A stretch of 64,000 nt of DNA from an uncultured Pseudokineococcus sp. (GCF_947495735.1 NZ_CANMAA010000013.1:1-64000), one strand, 5' to 3'; counted from the first letter of the stretch, positions 40,376 to 49,164 are shown. The notes: generated by a model not told the origin, from the letters alone. Program-made: numbers and translations.

Positions 40376-41137
40376 ATGACCACGTTCAAGCGCACCCTGG
40401 CCCTGGCCGCCGCCCTCACCGTCACCGCGATGCCGCTGGCGGCACCGGCGATGGCCTCGACGTCGGGCACGACGGACCTGTCCGCCTCGCTGACCCAGCT
40501 CAACGACTCCGGCGTGACCGCCGACGTCACCGGCAGCGTGGACGGCAACGAGGTGACCATCGAGATCACCCCCAACGGGCTCCTGGCCGACGCCCCGCAC
40601 GCCCAGCACATCCACATCGGCGGCACCAACAGCTGCCCCTCCCCCGACCAGGAGGGCTCCGGCGCGGACGGCGCCCTGCAGGTCACCGACGCCGCCGGCT
40701 CCTACGGCGCCATCGCGGTCTCCCTCACCACCGAGGGCGACAGCAGCGCCGACTCCGGCCTGGCCGTCGACCGCTTCCCGGTCGGCGACGCCTCCTACTC
40801 GCGCACCCTCGAGGTCTCCGACGAGGTCGCCGCCCAGATCGCCGCCGGCGACGGCGTCGTCGTGATCCACGGCGTGGACCTGGACGGCAGCGGCGCCTAC
40901 GACGGCGACGTCATGTCCGACCTCGACCCCTCCCTGCCCGAGGAGGCCACCAACCCGGCCGCCTGCGGCACCCTCGACGTCGCCTCCATGGCCATGCCCG
41001 GCGGCGGCGTGGACACCGGCGTCGGCGGCACCGCCGGCGACTCGAGCCTGACCTACGTCGTCGGCGGTGCGGCGCTGGCCGCCGCCGGCGCCGCGGGCGT
41101 CGTCCTGCTCCGTCGCCGCACGGCCCAGGACAGCTGA
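40376..41137 (+). CDS. CHRD-domain exported protein with C-terminal anchor
   Basis: 253 residues: signal peptide (FKRTLALAAALTVTAMPLAAPAMA), a CHRD-like domain (LTQLNDSGVTADVTGSVDGNEVTIEITPNGLLADAPHAQHIHIGG; DGVVVIHGVDLDGSGAYDG), then a flexible stretch and a C-terminal membrane helix with basic stop (YVVGGAALAAAGAAGVVLLRRR). It resembles cell-surface anchoring without a visible LPxTG signal. Histidines in HAQHIHIGG could bind metal. A strong terminator follows at once. Confidence 0.85.
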   Translation: MTTFKRTLALAAALTVTAMPLAAPAMASTSGTTDLSASLTQLNDSGVTADVTGSVDGNEVTIEITPNGLLADAPHAQHIHIGGTNSCPSPDQEGSGADGALQVTDAAGSYGAIAVSLTTEGDSSADSGLAVDRFPVGDASYSRTLEVSDEVAAQIAAGDGVVVIHGVDLDGSGAYDGDVMSDLDPSLPEEATNPAACGTLDVASMAMPGGGVDTGVGGTAGDSSLTYVVGGAALAAAGAAGVVLLRRRTAQDS

Positions 41138-41142
41138 CACCC

Positions 41143-41210
41143 GTGAGCGCGGCGCCTCGGCGCCGCGCTCACGCCCCCGGGGCCGCGGCACCCGCCGTGG
41201 CCCCGGGGGC
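41143..41210 (+). terminator. Double hairpin terminator
   Basis: Two strong hairpins in a row begin six bases after the CHRD stop. The first has perfect 14-bp arms (GTGAGCGCGGCGCC / GGCGCCGCGCTCAC) around TC; the second has perfect 12-bp arms (GCCCCCGGGGCC, 41173-41184, with GGCCCCGGGGGC, 41199-41210). No T tract, as is usual in very GC-rich actinobacteria. It probably ends the exported-protein transcript. Confidence 0.75.
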
Positions 41211-41290
41211 ACCCCGGGCCGCCCCGCCTCGACCGCCCACCCGTCCCGGCGGCCCGACCTGACAGCATGGGCGCGAGGGAAGGACGAGCG

Positions 41291-41839
41291 ATGACCCCCA
41301 CGGCCCGCACCGCGACCGTCGGCCCCGTGGCCCGTGCGCTCCAGTGCACCGCCGCCGCCACCGCCGTCGCCCTGAGCAGCGCCCTGGTCCTCGGCGTGCA
41401 GGCCGGTCGCGCGGACGAGGCGCCCGCCACCGCGAGCGCCGCTCTCGTCCAGGCCTCGAGCAGCCACCACGGAGCGCCCCCCGCCGCGGTCACCGGCGAC
41501 GGACCGCAGACCGCGTCCCCGGCCGACGGCCCCCCGGCGCCCGGCGCCGAGGCCCACGACCACGGCGACCTCGAGGTCACGGTCATGCTCGGCGCCGACG
41601 GCACCACGGAGGTCCTGGGACCCGTGCGCTCCGGCGCCTTCATCTCCTTCGTCAACCACACCCCCACCGACCAGGTGCTCTCCACCTCCGACGGCGCCCT
41701 GGTCGTCGAGGTCCCACTCCGCCGCCTCGTGACCGTGCAGGTCCCCGACGCCGCGGACACCTACGAGCTGGTCTCGAGCACCGACCCGACGGTCAGCGCC
41801 GACCTGGTCGTCACCAGCTCCGACGCCCTGCCGCGCTGA
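41291..41839 (+). CDS. Exported hypothetical protein
   Basis: 182 residues from ATG 41291. A signal peptide (ARALQCTAAATAVALSSALVLGVQAGRA) is followed by a low-complexity Ala/Pro/His linker (about 45-90) and a compact beta domain (LEVTVMLGADGTTEVLGPVRSGAFISFVNHTPTDQVLSTSDGALVVEVPLRRLVTVQVPDAADTYELVSSTDP) that resembles a small cupredoxin-like or Ig-like fold. No copper ligands can be assigned. The 315-base spacer downstream shows no gene. Confidence 0.75.
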   Translation: MTPTARTATVGPVARALQCTAAATAVALSSALVLGVQAGRADEAPATASAALVQASSSHHGAPPAAVTGDGPQTASPADGPPAPGAEAHDHGDLEVTVMLGADGTTEVLGPVRSGAFISFVNHTPTDQVLSTSDGALVVEVPLRRLVTVQVPDAADTYELVSSTDPTVSADLVVTSSDALPR

Positions 41840-42154
41840 GCGACCGAGCACCCCACCGCGGTCCGGACGTCGGCGGCGGGCGGGGTCACCGCGCTGCTCC
41901 TCCGCCCCCAGCTCTCGACGGGCCCGTCGCGGTCGACGCCCGTGGAGGAGGACGTGCACGCAGCGGGCCGGGAACCAGTCACCGGCCAGCACCGGGCTGT
42001 CCCGCCGGCCGTGGCCTCCGCTGACGAAGGACCCGACGGGCGCCCCGGCCGCAGCCGTCAGCAGGACGGGTGGTCCCGGCAGCGGCGAGGACGAGCCGAG
42101 GTGCGGGGCGCCCGCCGCCTGCGCAGCGGCAGCTCCCCTGGACGGGGCGACAGC

Positions 42155-42751
42155 TCAGGTGGTCGGCGCCGGCCGCTGCCGGACCTCGTTGGGCGACGCG
42201 CGCACCGTCGCCCCGGCCGGCACGTCGGTGAGGACCGTGACGTTGGGGGCGATGCGCGCCCCGGCACCGATGCGCACGGCGCCGGCCACCACCGCGCCCG
42301 TCCCGAGCGAGACACCCGCCCCGAGCTGGGGCGCCTGGTCGGCGTAGGTCTCGGGGTCGTCGCTGCGGGCGCCGAGCGTCACGTTGTGCCGCAGGACGCA
42401 GTCGTCGCCGATGACCGCGAAGCGGTGGATCACGACGCCGGTGTGGTGGGCGATGCGGACCCGGCGTCCGAGCTGCACGGTCGCGGGGATCTCGATGCCG
42501 TAGACGTTGCGCAGGAAGACGTAGGCGAGTCGGTGGAGGACGCGTGCTGCCCGCTGCGAGCTCCTCGGCATCCGCGGGAGAGCGGCGCCGAAGCGGTGCA
42601 CGAGCACGGCGTGCAGTCCCGGGGACGTGAGCTCACCGCGGTGGGCGCGGACGTCCTCGCGCAGGACCTCGCGCCACCCGGGGCGCGCGTCCGCCGCCTC
42701 GGCCTCCTCGTCAGCGGGCCGTGACCCTGCGCTGCCGTCCTCCGGTGCCAT
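42155..42751 (-). CDS. Serine acetyltransferase-like hexapeptide acyltransferase
   Basis: 198 residues. After a charged N-terminus comes a CysE-like helical part (WREVLREDVRAHRGELTSPGLHAVLVHRFGAAL) and then left-handed beta-helix hexapeptide repeats (IPATVQLGRRVRIAHHTGVVIHRFAVIGDDCVLRHNVTLGA, LGAGVSLGTGAVVAGAVRIGAGARIAPNVTVLTDV). HHTGVVIH matches the active-site region of serine O-acetyltransferases. It is shorter than housekeeping CysE and lacks a neighbouring cysK, so it may acetylate a sugar or another small molecule. A perfect palindrome lies 44 bases upstream. Confidence 0.9.
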   Translation of the reverse strand: MAPEDGSAGSRPADEEAEAADARPGWREVLREDVRAHRGELTSPGLHAVLVHRFGAALPRMPRSSQRAARVLHRLAYVFLRNVYGIEIPATVQLGRRVRIAHHTGVVIHRFAVIGDDCVLRHNVTLGARSDDPETYADQAPQLGAGVSLGTGAVVAGAVRIGAGARIAPNVTVLTDVPAGATVRASPNEVRQRPAPTT

Positions 42752-42794
42752 GAACCCCCCTCAGGAGCATCGATCGCTCTCGGTGACGCCAACC

Positions 42795-42814
42795 CTACTG
42801 TCGCCCGACAGTAG
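42795..42814. promoter_or_regulatory. 20-bp operator-like palindrome
   Basis: CTACTGTCG and CGACAGTAG form a perfect inverted repeat with CC in the centre, 44 bases upstream of the acyltransferase start and 73 bases beyond the stop of the STAS reading frame. The TACTGTCG half-site resembles sites of BlaI/MecI-like repressors, but no such gene is in the window, so the binding protein is unknown. Confidence 0.5.
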
Positions 42815-42886
42815 AGTCGCGGCAGGAGCGGCGACGGCGACGACGTGCACCCGTTCGAGTCCCTCGGGGCGGGCGAGCGCGGCGGG

Positions 42887-43394
42887 TCAGCGCGAGTCGT
42901 GCAGGTCGACCAGCTCCAGCACCCCGAGCAGCGCCAGGTCCTCGCGGACGTGGGCGGAGGCCCCGACCAGGCGCAGACGGCCCTCGACCCCGTCCCGGGC
43001 GTGCTGCACGCACCGCACGACCAGCGTGAGCGCCGCGCGGTCGAAGGAGGTGACCGCCGACAGGTCCACCACCCGGACCTGCGCCAGCTGCTCGTCGCCG
43101 ACGGCGGATCCCCGCACCACACCGACGTCGATGCCCCCCGAGCACACCAGTCGCGCTCCCGTGCAGCCGCACCCTCCCCGGCGCACTCCCTCCGGGCACG
43201 GGTGACGGCTCGGCCACCGGGACGGCGAGGCCGCCCGCCGGGGTCCGCACCGACGCCTCGAAGAGGCTCTGCTCGAGCACGGCGCAGTCGTGCTCGCTCA
43301 GCTCGCGCCGCCCGGCGAGGGCGTCGACGAGCTGCCCGAGCCCCAGGTCGCCGCCGACCTGCAGCTGCTCGACCCACAGCTGCAGGGTCGTCAT
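42887..43394 (-). pseudogene. STAS-domain protein split between two frames
   Basis: From ATG 43394 one frame gives a short helical domain (MTTLQLWVEQLQVGGDLGLG, DALAGRRELSEHDCAVLEQSLFEASVRTP). Near 43165 the reading shifts to a frame with a complete STAS domain (ARLVCSGGIDVGVVRGSAVG, VRVVDLSAVTSFDRAALTLV, LRLVGASAHVREDLALLGVLELV). The serine of VTSFDRAAL is the position phosphorylated in SpoIIAA-like antagonists. The STAS part could also be its own gene from GTG 43186 (99 aa). The rest of the first frame, down to 42795, is an arginine-rich shadow. Confidence 0.6.
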
Positions 43395-43846
43395 CTCGCT
43401 GGCCGTCACGGCCGAGCGCAGCAGGGACGCGCGCGAGGGGGCCGGCGCCCGGTCCGGGGCAGCCGCTCGATCACGACCGGGTGCTGGACCGGGTGCCGGC
43501 GACCCGGTGCTGCCGGGGACCTCACGGGGGTCGTCGTCGACGGGGAGGGGACGGGAAGCCACGGGAGCGTCTCCAGGGACGGCACCGGCGGCAGGCGCCT
43601 CGTGGTCTGGACCCGCTCCGCCGGCTCACGAGCACGCTAGGCCGTTCGCCCGTCGACGTCCTGTCGCAGCGGTCCGGCGCAGCCCGCCCCCGCGGCCCTC
43701 TGCGACCTCACGAGCGAGGGCTCAGCGCTCGACGCGGCCTGCGACCCCGGATCGGTCACCATCGTCGCGAGGTGCGACATAAGGTTGCCCCAGCGACCCG
43801 GTGGCGCACGTGTCGAGGCTCGCCCTCGACCGCTGCCCGGCCGCCG
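43395..43846. other. Spacer between two STAS genes
   Basis: About 450 bases with no convincing gene on either strand. The minus-strand frame of the split STAS gene remains open up to 43562 with a proline/alanine-rich sequence and could extend that protein. The short ORFs listed here are shadows. Confidence 0.4.
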
Positions 43847-44404
43847 ATGTCGAGCCGACGGCAGCGAGGACGCGCGGCGCACCCGTCCCAGGCGGCCGCG
43901 CCGCCCCGGGGAGGGCTGGCCAGCATCGAGGACGCACACCGCCGTCGACCGCCATCGCGCCGGACGACGCTCGCTGACCGCCCTGCACGACCCCCGCAGC
44001 CGCCTCCGGACCTCCGGGCCTGCGACGCCAGCGGCGACCTGCGCCTGCTCGAGCGCCCCCGGCACGACGGCGACGGGCCCTCCCCCGGGGAGGAGCCGGG
44101 CGCGGCGGGCGGTCTCGTGCTCGCGCTGTCGGGGCGCATCACCCACCAGGTGCTGGACCGGTGCGGCTACCCCACGGGCGCCGTGCTCGCGCGGGTCCAC
44201 ACCGTCGAGGCCTCGGCGGTGGAGGGCCTGGACCAGGCCGGCGCAGGTCTGCTGGTCCGGGTCCACCTCGCCGCGCGCGGCCGGGGGACGTCGGTCCACC
44301 TGCCCTCCCCCTCGCGTGCCGTCGTCGAGGCCCTGGCGCGCTACGGCCGACTGAGCTTCTTCGACCCCGCGCCGCACGGGCAGGACCGCGCGCTCCTCCC
44401 CTGA
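43847..44404 (+). CDS. STAS-domain-like protein
   Basis: The C-terminal 95 residues form a STAS-like domain (LVLALSGRITHQVLDRCGYPTGAVLARVHTVEASAVEGLDQAGAGLLVRVHLAARGRGTSVHLPSPSRAVVEALARYG). VEASAVEGLD is the position of the DxSG/phosphoserine loop. Coding character extends upstream through ACDASGDLRLLERP, but the only starts are ATG 43847, which adds an arginine-rich stretch, and GTG 44117 inside the domain, so the N-terminus is uncertain. It lies head to head with the other STAS gene; neither a kinase (RsbW-like) nor a sigma factor is nearby. Confidence 0.6.
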   Translation: MSSRRQRGRAAHPSQAAAPPRGGLASIEDAHRRRPPSRRTTLADRPARPPQPPPDLRACDASGDLRLLERPRHDGDGPSPGEEPGAAGGLVLALSGRITHQVLDRCGYPTGAVLARVHTVEASAVEGLDQAGAGLLVRVHLAARGRGTSVHLPSPSRAVVEALARYGRLSFFDPAPHGQDRALLP

Positions 44405-44532
44405 CCCGCGCCGAGCCGCGGGCTCGCAGGGGCGGACCGCACGGCGGTCAGGCGCGTCCCCGCGACCGGGTCGGGTCCGCCCGCCGCGGAGGGCGCTGAA
44501 CAGCCCGCGCCCGTCGGCGCCACGGTGCGGTC

Positions 44533-44919
44533 ATGACCGCCGTCATCTCGCACACGCCCTTCGACAGCCGGGTCGCCCACGCCCGGTCCGTTCTCTGGGC
44601 CGAGGTCCTGGGCTTCCACGAGGACCCCGAGGACCCGGACGAGCCGGGCCACGAGGAGTGCGGCATCTGGTCGCCCGACGGCACGCAGCGGCTGCTGCTC
44701 GTCGAGGTGCCGGAGGCCAAGACGGTGGAGAGCCGCGTGCACCTGGACCTGGAGCCGACCGAGGGCTCCCGTGACGAGGAGCTGGCCCGGCTCCTCGCCC
44801 TCGGCGCCCGGCAGGTCGCCGACCGCCGCCGTCCCGACGGCTCCGGCTGGGTCCTCCTGGCCGACCCCGAGGGGAACGAGCTCTGCATCCTGCGCGACGA
44901 CGCCGAGCGGTCCGCCTGA
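44533..44919 (+). CDS. VOC-family glyoxalase-like protein
   Basis: 128 residues forming one glyoxalase-like unit of the type often annotated as glyoxalase_6: SVLWAEVLGFHEDPEDPDEPGHEECGIWSPDGTQRLLLVEVPEAKTVESRVHLDLEPTEGSRDEELARLLALGARQV, then WVLLADPEGNELCILRDD. Its substrate is unknown. Convergent with the ArsR-type regulator, 12 bases away. Confidence 0.9.
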   Translation: MTAVISHTPFDSRVAHARSVLWAEVLGFHEDPEDPDEPGHEECGIWSPDGTQRLLLVEVPEAKTVESRVHLDLEPTEGSRDEELARLLALGARQVADRRRPDGSGWVLLADPEGNELCILRDDAERSA

Positions 44920-44931
44920 GAGGGCCCCTGG

Positions 44932-45903
44932 TCAGCGCACCCCGCCGGCCAGGAGGTGGTCCCCCAGCTCCGAGCGGCGGTAGAGCACCGAGCGCCCGTA
45001 CCGGGACGACGTCAGGAGACCGGCCGCGCGCAGCGCCCGCAGGTGCTGGTTCACGGCCGCCGGGGTGACGCCCGCCCGGGCGGCCAGCTCGGTGCTCGAC
45101 GCGGGCGTGGCCAGGCGGACCAGCAGCCCGGCGCGCACGGCACCGACCAGCCCGGTGAGCGCCGCGGGCGCCGGAGCCCGCTCGCTCTGCCACAGCGTCC
45201 CGAGACCCCGCGCGCCGTACATGACGAGCGGCGGCTCGACGGGCGAGATGGGCGCTGACACCCCGCGGGAGAAGAGCGTGGGCACCAGCGTGAGGCCGAC
45301 ACCCGTCGTCGAGCGCGTGTAGGCCACCTCCGAGGCCAGGCGCAGGCTCACGACCCCGTCGGCGAACGAGACGCGCTCGGCCAGACCGGCGAACATCGCC
45401 GCCAGGCCACGGCTCGCCATCTCGCGGCCGCGGTGCATGACGTCCGCCTCGAGGAGGGCGCGCATGCGCGGCCACGAGCCGGCGAAGCACCGCTCCCAGT
45501 ACCCGGCCAGCGCGTCGACGACCCGCTGCCGCACCACGGGGACCGGGCCGCGCAGCGCGGCGGGCAGGGCGTCCGGGCCGGGGTGGACGGCGGCCAGGTC
45601 GGAGGCGACGACGTCGGGCGGGACGGCGAGGAGTCCCTCCAGCTCGTCCTCGATGCGCGTGAGCGGGGAGCGCGGGCGCGGGGTGAGGAAGTCCGGCGTC
45701 CACAGGCGCGCGTCGGTCAGCGCGAGCAGCACCTCGGCGTCGAGGTCGGTCCGCGCGGCGTCGACCTCCCGCGGCCACGGCAGGTGCAGCGGGAAGCGGC
45801 CGGGGTCGCGCCAGGTGCGCAGCGACAGGGCGAGCTCGTTGAGCGGGGAGACCGCGAAGCGCACGTCCGCCAGGTCCATGCCGGCGAGCTCGTAACGGAT
45901 CAT
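44932..45903 (-). CDS. ArsR-family winged-helix regulator (DUF5937-like)
   Basis: About 323 residues from ATG 45903 (ATG 45918 also possible). The long N-terminal part (IRYELAGMDLADVRFAVSPLNELALSLRTWRDPGRFPLHLPW) is typical of actinobacterial ArsR proteins with an extra domain, and the winged helix is at the C-terminus (AGLLVRLATPASSTELAARAGVTPAAVNQHLRALRAAGLLTSSRYGRSVLYRRSELGDHLL). Divergent from an MFS transporter with 56 bases between, so it probably controls that efflux gene. Confidence 0.9.
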   Translation of the reverse strand: MIRYELAGMDLADVRFAVSPLNELALSLRTWRDPGRFPLHLPWPREVDAARTDLDAEVLLALTDARLWTPDFLTPRPRSPLTRIEDELEGLLAVPPDVVASDLAAVHPGPDALPAALRGPVPVVRQRVVDALAGYWERCFAGSWPRMRALLEADVMHRGREMASRGLAAMFAGLAERVSFADGVVSLRLASEVAYTRSTTGVGLTLVPTLFSRGVSAPISPVEPPLVMYGARGLGTLWQSERAPAPAALTGLVGAVRAGLLVRLATPASSTELAARAGVTPAAVNQHLRALRAAGLLTSSRYGRSVLYRRSELGDHLLAGGVR

Positions 45904-45959
45904 CAAGCACAACGCCATCTCCGTGGTGCCGGGCGGCCGGATCGGGGAGAACTGGCGCC

Positions 45960-47282
45960 GTGCCCTCCCCCACCCCGCCGCCCCCGGCCCCACCGCGGCG
46001 CGCGCTCGACGCCGTCCGCTCCACCCTCGCGCCGACCGGGCCGGTCGCCCGGCCCCTGACGACCGCGACGATGGCGACCTCGCTCAGCAGCGGCCTCTTC
46101 TACACGGTCAGCGCCCTGTTCTTCACGACGGTCGTCGGGCTCGGAGCCACCACCGTCGGCCTCGGCCTCACGGTCGCCGGCGCGGTCGGCGTCGCGGGCT
46201 CCTTCGGGGCGGGCTACCTCGCGGACCGCGTCGGCGCCTCGCGCCTGCTCCTGGGGGCGACCCTGGGCCAGGGCCTGGCCCTCCTGGCGTACGTGCTCGC
46301 GACCAGCACGACGGCGTTCGTCGTCACGGCCTGCTGCGCGGTCGGCTTCCGCTCGATGCAGGGGACCGCCCGCCAGGCCGTGCTGGCCCGCACCTCCACC
46401 GGGCCCGAGCGCATGGCCGTGCGGGCGAGGCTGCGCGTCGTCACGAACGTCTTCATCGGGCTGGGCACCGTCCTCGCCGGGGCCGCGCTGCTCGTCGGCA
46501 CCGCCGCGGCGTACCGCTCGACGATGCTCCTCGCCGGAGCGCTCGTCCTGGCCTCCTGCGTCCCGCTCGCCCGGCTCGTCCGCGGAGCCGGCCCGCCACC
46601 CGAGCCGCTGGACCTCGCGTCGGCCACCACCACGACGCCGACGGCGCCCACGACGACCGGCCGCTCCCCCCTGCGCGACCGCACCTACCTGGCCGTGACC
46701 GGCCTGAACGCGGTGATGGCCATGCAGTTCGGCCTGCAGACCGTCGGGGTGCCCCTGTGGGTCGTCACGCGCACGCCGGCGCCGCCCGTCACGGTCTCGG
46801 CGCTGCTGGTGCTCAACACGGTCCTCATCGCCTGCTTCCAGGTCCGGGCCTCGCGGGGCACCGACGACGTCAGGGCCGCGGGGCGCGCCGTCGCCCGCGG
46901 CGGCGTGCTGCTGGCCCTCGCGTGCGGGCTGCACGCCGCCGCCGCGACGGGGAGCGTCGTCCTCGCCGTCGTCCTGCTCGTGCTGGCCGCGACGGCGCAC
47001 ACGGCCGCCGAGATGCTGACGGAGGCCGGGAGCTGGGGCCTGGCCTTCGAGCTCGCCGACCCCCGCAGCGCGGGCGCCTACCAGGGCGTGAGCCAGACGG
47101 GGTACTCGATCGGCACCATGCTCGCCCCGCTCGTGGTGACGGCCACCGCCGTCGACCACGGCACGCCCGGCTGGGCCCTGCTCGGGACGGCGTTCGCGAC
47201 GGTCGGCGCCCTCACGTGGGTGGTGGCGCGCACCGCCCGGCGCCCCGAGGCGGCGCAGGTCCTGCAGCACGAGCGCGGCTGA
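45960..47282 (+). CDS. MFS transporter (efflux type)
   Basis: 440 residues with about 12 hydrophobic segments. The N-terminal half has the MFS motif A-like loop (AGYLADRVGASRLLLGATLGQGL) and RSMQGTARQAVLARTSTGPERMAVRARLRVVTNV, seen in a group of actinobacterial MFS proteins related to macrolide or drug efflux. It lacks an obvious substrate signature. GTG start, divergent from an ArsR-type regulator. The end at 47282 is followed by a 196-base spacer with no gene. Confidence 0.92.
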   Translation: MPSPTPPPPAPPRRALDAVRSTLAPTGPVARPLTTATMATSLSSGLFYTVSALFFTTVVGLGATTVGLGLTVAGAVGVAGSFGAGYLADRVGASRLLLGATLGQGLALLAYVLATSTTAFVVTACCAVGFRSMQGTARQAVLARTSTGPERMAVRARLRVVTNVFIGLGTVLAGAALLVGTAAAYRSTMLLAGALVLASCVPLARLVRGAGPPPEPLDLASATTTTPTAPTTTGRSPLRDRTYLAVTGLNAVMAMQFGLQTVGVPLWVVTRTPAPPVTVSALLVLNTVLIACFQVRASRGTDDVRAAGRAVARGGVLLALACGLHAAAATGSVVLAVVLLVLAATAHTAAEMLTEAGSWGLAFELADPRSAGAYQGVSQTGYSIGTMLAPLVVTATAVDHGTPGWALLGTAFATVGALTWVVARTARRPEAAQVLQHERG

Positions 47283-47478
47283 GGACCTGGCGCACCTCGC
47301 CCACCGCCTGGTCCCCGCTGACCAGGGCGGAGGACTCCGGCGCCGGCGCACCTGGACGGGCACGGCGACCTCTGCCGCGAGCACGCCGACCGGCTCGCCG
47401 CTCCGCCCCGCCCCGCCGCGAACGCCCCTAGCCTTCGCGCATGAGCGACGGGGAGCTCGGGCAGGAACAGCTCCCGGC

Positions 47479-48375
47479 ATGACCCCGTCCCCGGCGGACG
47501 CCCCGACGTCGAGCCCCCGGTCGCGGTCGCTGCCGGGGCTGGCGGTGCTCGTGGTCGGGCTCCTGCTGCTCTCGCTCTCCGTCGCCTGGCTGGCGGCCAG
47601 CGGCCACACGTCCGTCCGCTACCGCGCCGACAGCGCCGAGACCGTCGAGGTGTGGCGGCGCTGGGTGCCCGCCCTCGCCGGCATCGCGGTCGTGCGCCTG
47701 CTCCCCGTGCGTGGACGTCCGGCCGTGGTCGGCTCCTCGTCGGAGCCGGCGGCCCGGCGGGAGGGGCTCGTCCTGGTCGCGATCGCCGTCGTCTTCGCCG
47801 TCGGGCTGCACGCCGCGGGCGGGGGCGAGCCGGCCCACACCGCCGGGAAGCTCGCCCTCCTGGTCGCGCTCCCCCTGCTGGTGCTGCGCCGCCGTCGCCG
47901 GCGCGGGACCGCGTGGCGGGCCGCCGTGGTGACCGGCTCCCGCCGGTGGCGCCTGGCGGGGCCCGTGGTCGCCCTGCTGGCGTGGGGGCTGCTCGCCTTC
48001 GCCAGCCCGCTCGCCATGCCCGGCGGCGACCTCGCGAGCACCGTGACGCTCGCCGAGCTCGTCGCCACCGTCGTCGTCGGCTTCCTCGTCAACGCCGTGG
48101 TCGAGGAGGTCTTCTACCGGCGGTGGCTGCTCTCGCGGGTCCAGGCCTGGCTCGGCCCGTGGCCCGCGATCGTCCTGTCGTCGCTGCTCTGGTCCGTGTG
48201 GCACGCCGCCATCCAGGGCACGGGGGACCTCGGCCTCGACGTCCCCTCGGCCCTGGTGACCCACATGCCGCTCGGCGTCTTCCTCGGCTGCCTGTGGAGC
48301 CGGTACCGCCGGATGTGGCCGCTGCTGGCCGCGCACGGCGCGGTGAACTCGCTGGGGCTCTTCGTCGGCACCTGA
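47479..48375 (+). CDS. CPBP-family intramembrane glutamic endopeptidase
   Basis: 298 residues with about eight membrane segments. The CAAX/CPBP (ABI) motifs are present: VVEEVFYRRW (Glu209-Glu210-x3-Arg214), SSLLWSVWHAAIQG (His of motif 2), and WPLLAAHGAVNSLGL (motif 3 His/Asn). These proteases process prenylated or bacteriocin-like peptides or serve in self-immunity; no peptide gene is adjacent. The ORF begins 15 bases after an ATG-led stretch (47441) that has a stop. Confidence 0.9.
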   Translation: MTPSPADAPTSSPRSRSLPGLAVLVVGLLLLSLSVAWLAASGHTSVRYRADSAETVEVWRRWVPALAGIAVVRLLPVRGRPAVVGSSSEPAARREGLVLVAIAVVFAVGLHAAGGGEPAHTAGKLALLVALPLLVLRRRRRRGTAWRAAVVTGSRRWRLAGPVVALLAWGLLAFASPLAMPGGDLASTVTLAELVATVVVGFLVNAVVEEVFYRRWLLSRVQAWLGPWPAIVLSSLLWSVWHAAIQGTGDLGLDVPSALVTHMPLGVFLGCLWSRYRRMWPLLAAHGAVNSLGLFVGT

Positions 48376-48417
48376 AACAGGCTGTCGACGCCGGACGGGG
48401 CCTGGTACCAAGCGCTG

Positions 48418-49164
48418 GTGGACCGTCGCGCCGTCTCTGACATCGCTCATCGCCGTCATCCCGTGGCGGCCCCGGTGGCTCTGAGCCGGGTGCGCGAGCT
48501 GCTCGGCTGGCTGAGGCCACCGGCGGCAGGACGGGTGCTGGACCTGGGCAGCGGCTACGGGGTGTGGCTGAGCGAGCTCCTCGCCGCCCGGGAGGACCTC
48601 ACCGGCGTCGGGGTGGACCTGTCGCTGCCCGACGGGCTGGCGCAGACCGCCCAGGACCTCGGGGTGGGCGCCCGGGTGGAGTGGCAGCAGGCGGACGCGG
48701 CGCAGTGGAGCGGCGGGTCCTTCGACGTGGTCGTGTGCGTGGGGGCCAGCCACGCCTTCGGGGGCCTGGGCCCCACGCTGGCAGCGGTGCGCCGGCACCT
48801 GCGACCCGGCGGGCAGGTGCTGCTCGGCGACGGGTTCTGGGAGGTGACGCCGACCCCGCAGGCCCTGTCCGCGCTGGAGGCGGCCCCGGAGGACCTCCCC
48901 GACCTGGACGGCTTCCTGCACCAGGTCCGGGAGGCCTCCTTCGAGCCGGGCCCCGGGCACATCAGCACCCTGGCGGAGTGGGACGACTACGAGTGGTCCT
49001 GGACGGGCTCGCTCGTCGACTGGGCCCTGCACGACGCACCCACCGGCGCTGACCGCGAGCAGGCCCTCGCGGCAGCTCGGGAGCACCGCCGGCAGTGGCT
49101 GGGCGGGTACCGCTCCGTCCTCGGCTTCGCCACGGTGGTCCTGCACGACGTCGCGGCGGCGTAG
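48418..49164 (+). CDS. SAM-dependent methyltransferase
   Basis: 248 residues with a class I methyltransferase core: motif I VLDLGSGYGVWLSELLA, motif II-like TGVGVDLSLPDG, FDVVVCVGASHAFGG and the post-motif LRPGGQVLLGDGFW. The C-terminus (SEWDDYEWSWTGS-like, here AEWDDYEWSWTGSLVDWALHD) is typical of a group of small-molecule methyltransferases in actinobacteria. The substrate is unknown. GTG start. A strong hairpin lies about 110 bases past its stop. Confidence 0.9.
   Translation: MDRRAVSDIAHRRHPVAAPVALSRVRELLGWLRPPAAGRVLDLGSGYGVWLSELLAAREDLTGVGVDLSLPDGLAQTAQDLGVGARVEWQQADAAQWSGGSFDVVVCVGASHAFGGLGPTLAAVRRHLRPGGQVLLGDGFWEVTPTPQALSALEAAPEDLPDLDGFLHQVREASFEPGPGHISTLAEWDDYEWSWTGSLVDWALHDAPTGADREQALAAAREHRRQWLGGYRSVLGFATVVLHDVAAA

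Noticed and set aside
41840-42154. Possible gene in the spacer after the exported proteins
   Set aside because: Only short arginine- and glycine-rich frames are open; no start with a ribosome-binding site was seen.
47441-47478. Leader peptide before the CPBP protease
   Set aside because: The ATG at 47441 opens a frame of about a dozen codons (MSDGELGQEQLPA) that ends at or near the protease start; it is too short to judge, though it could couple translation.
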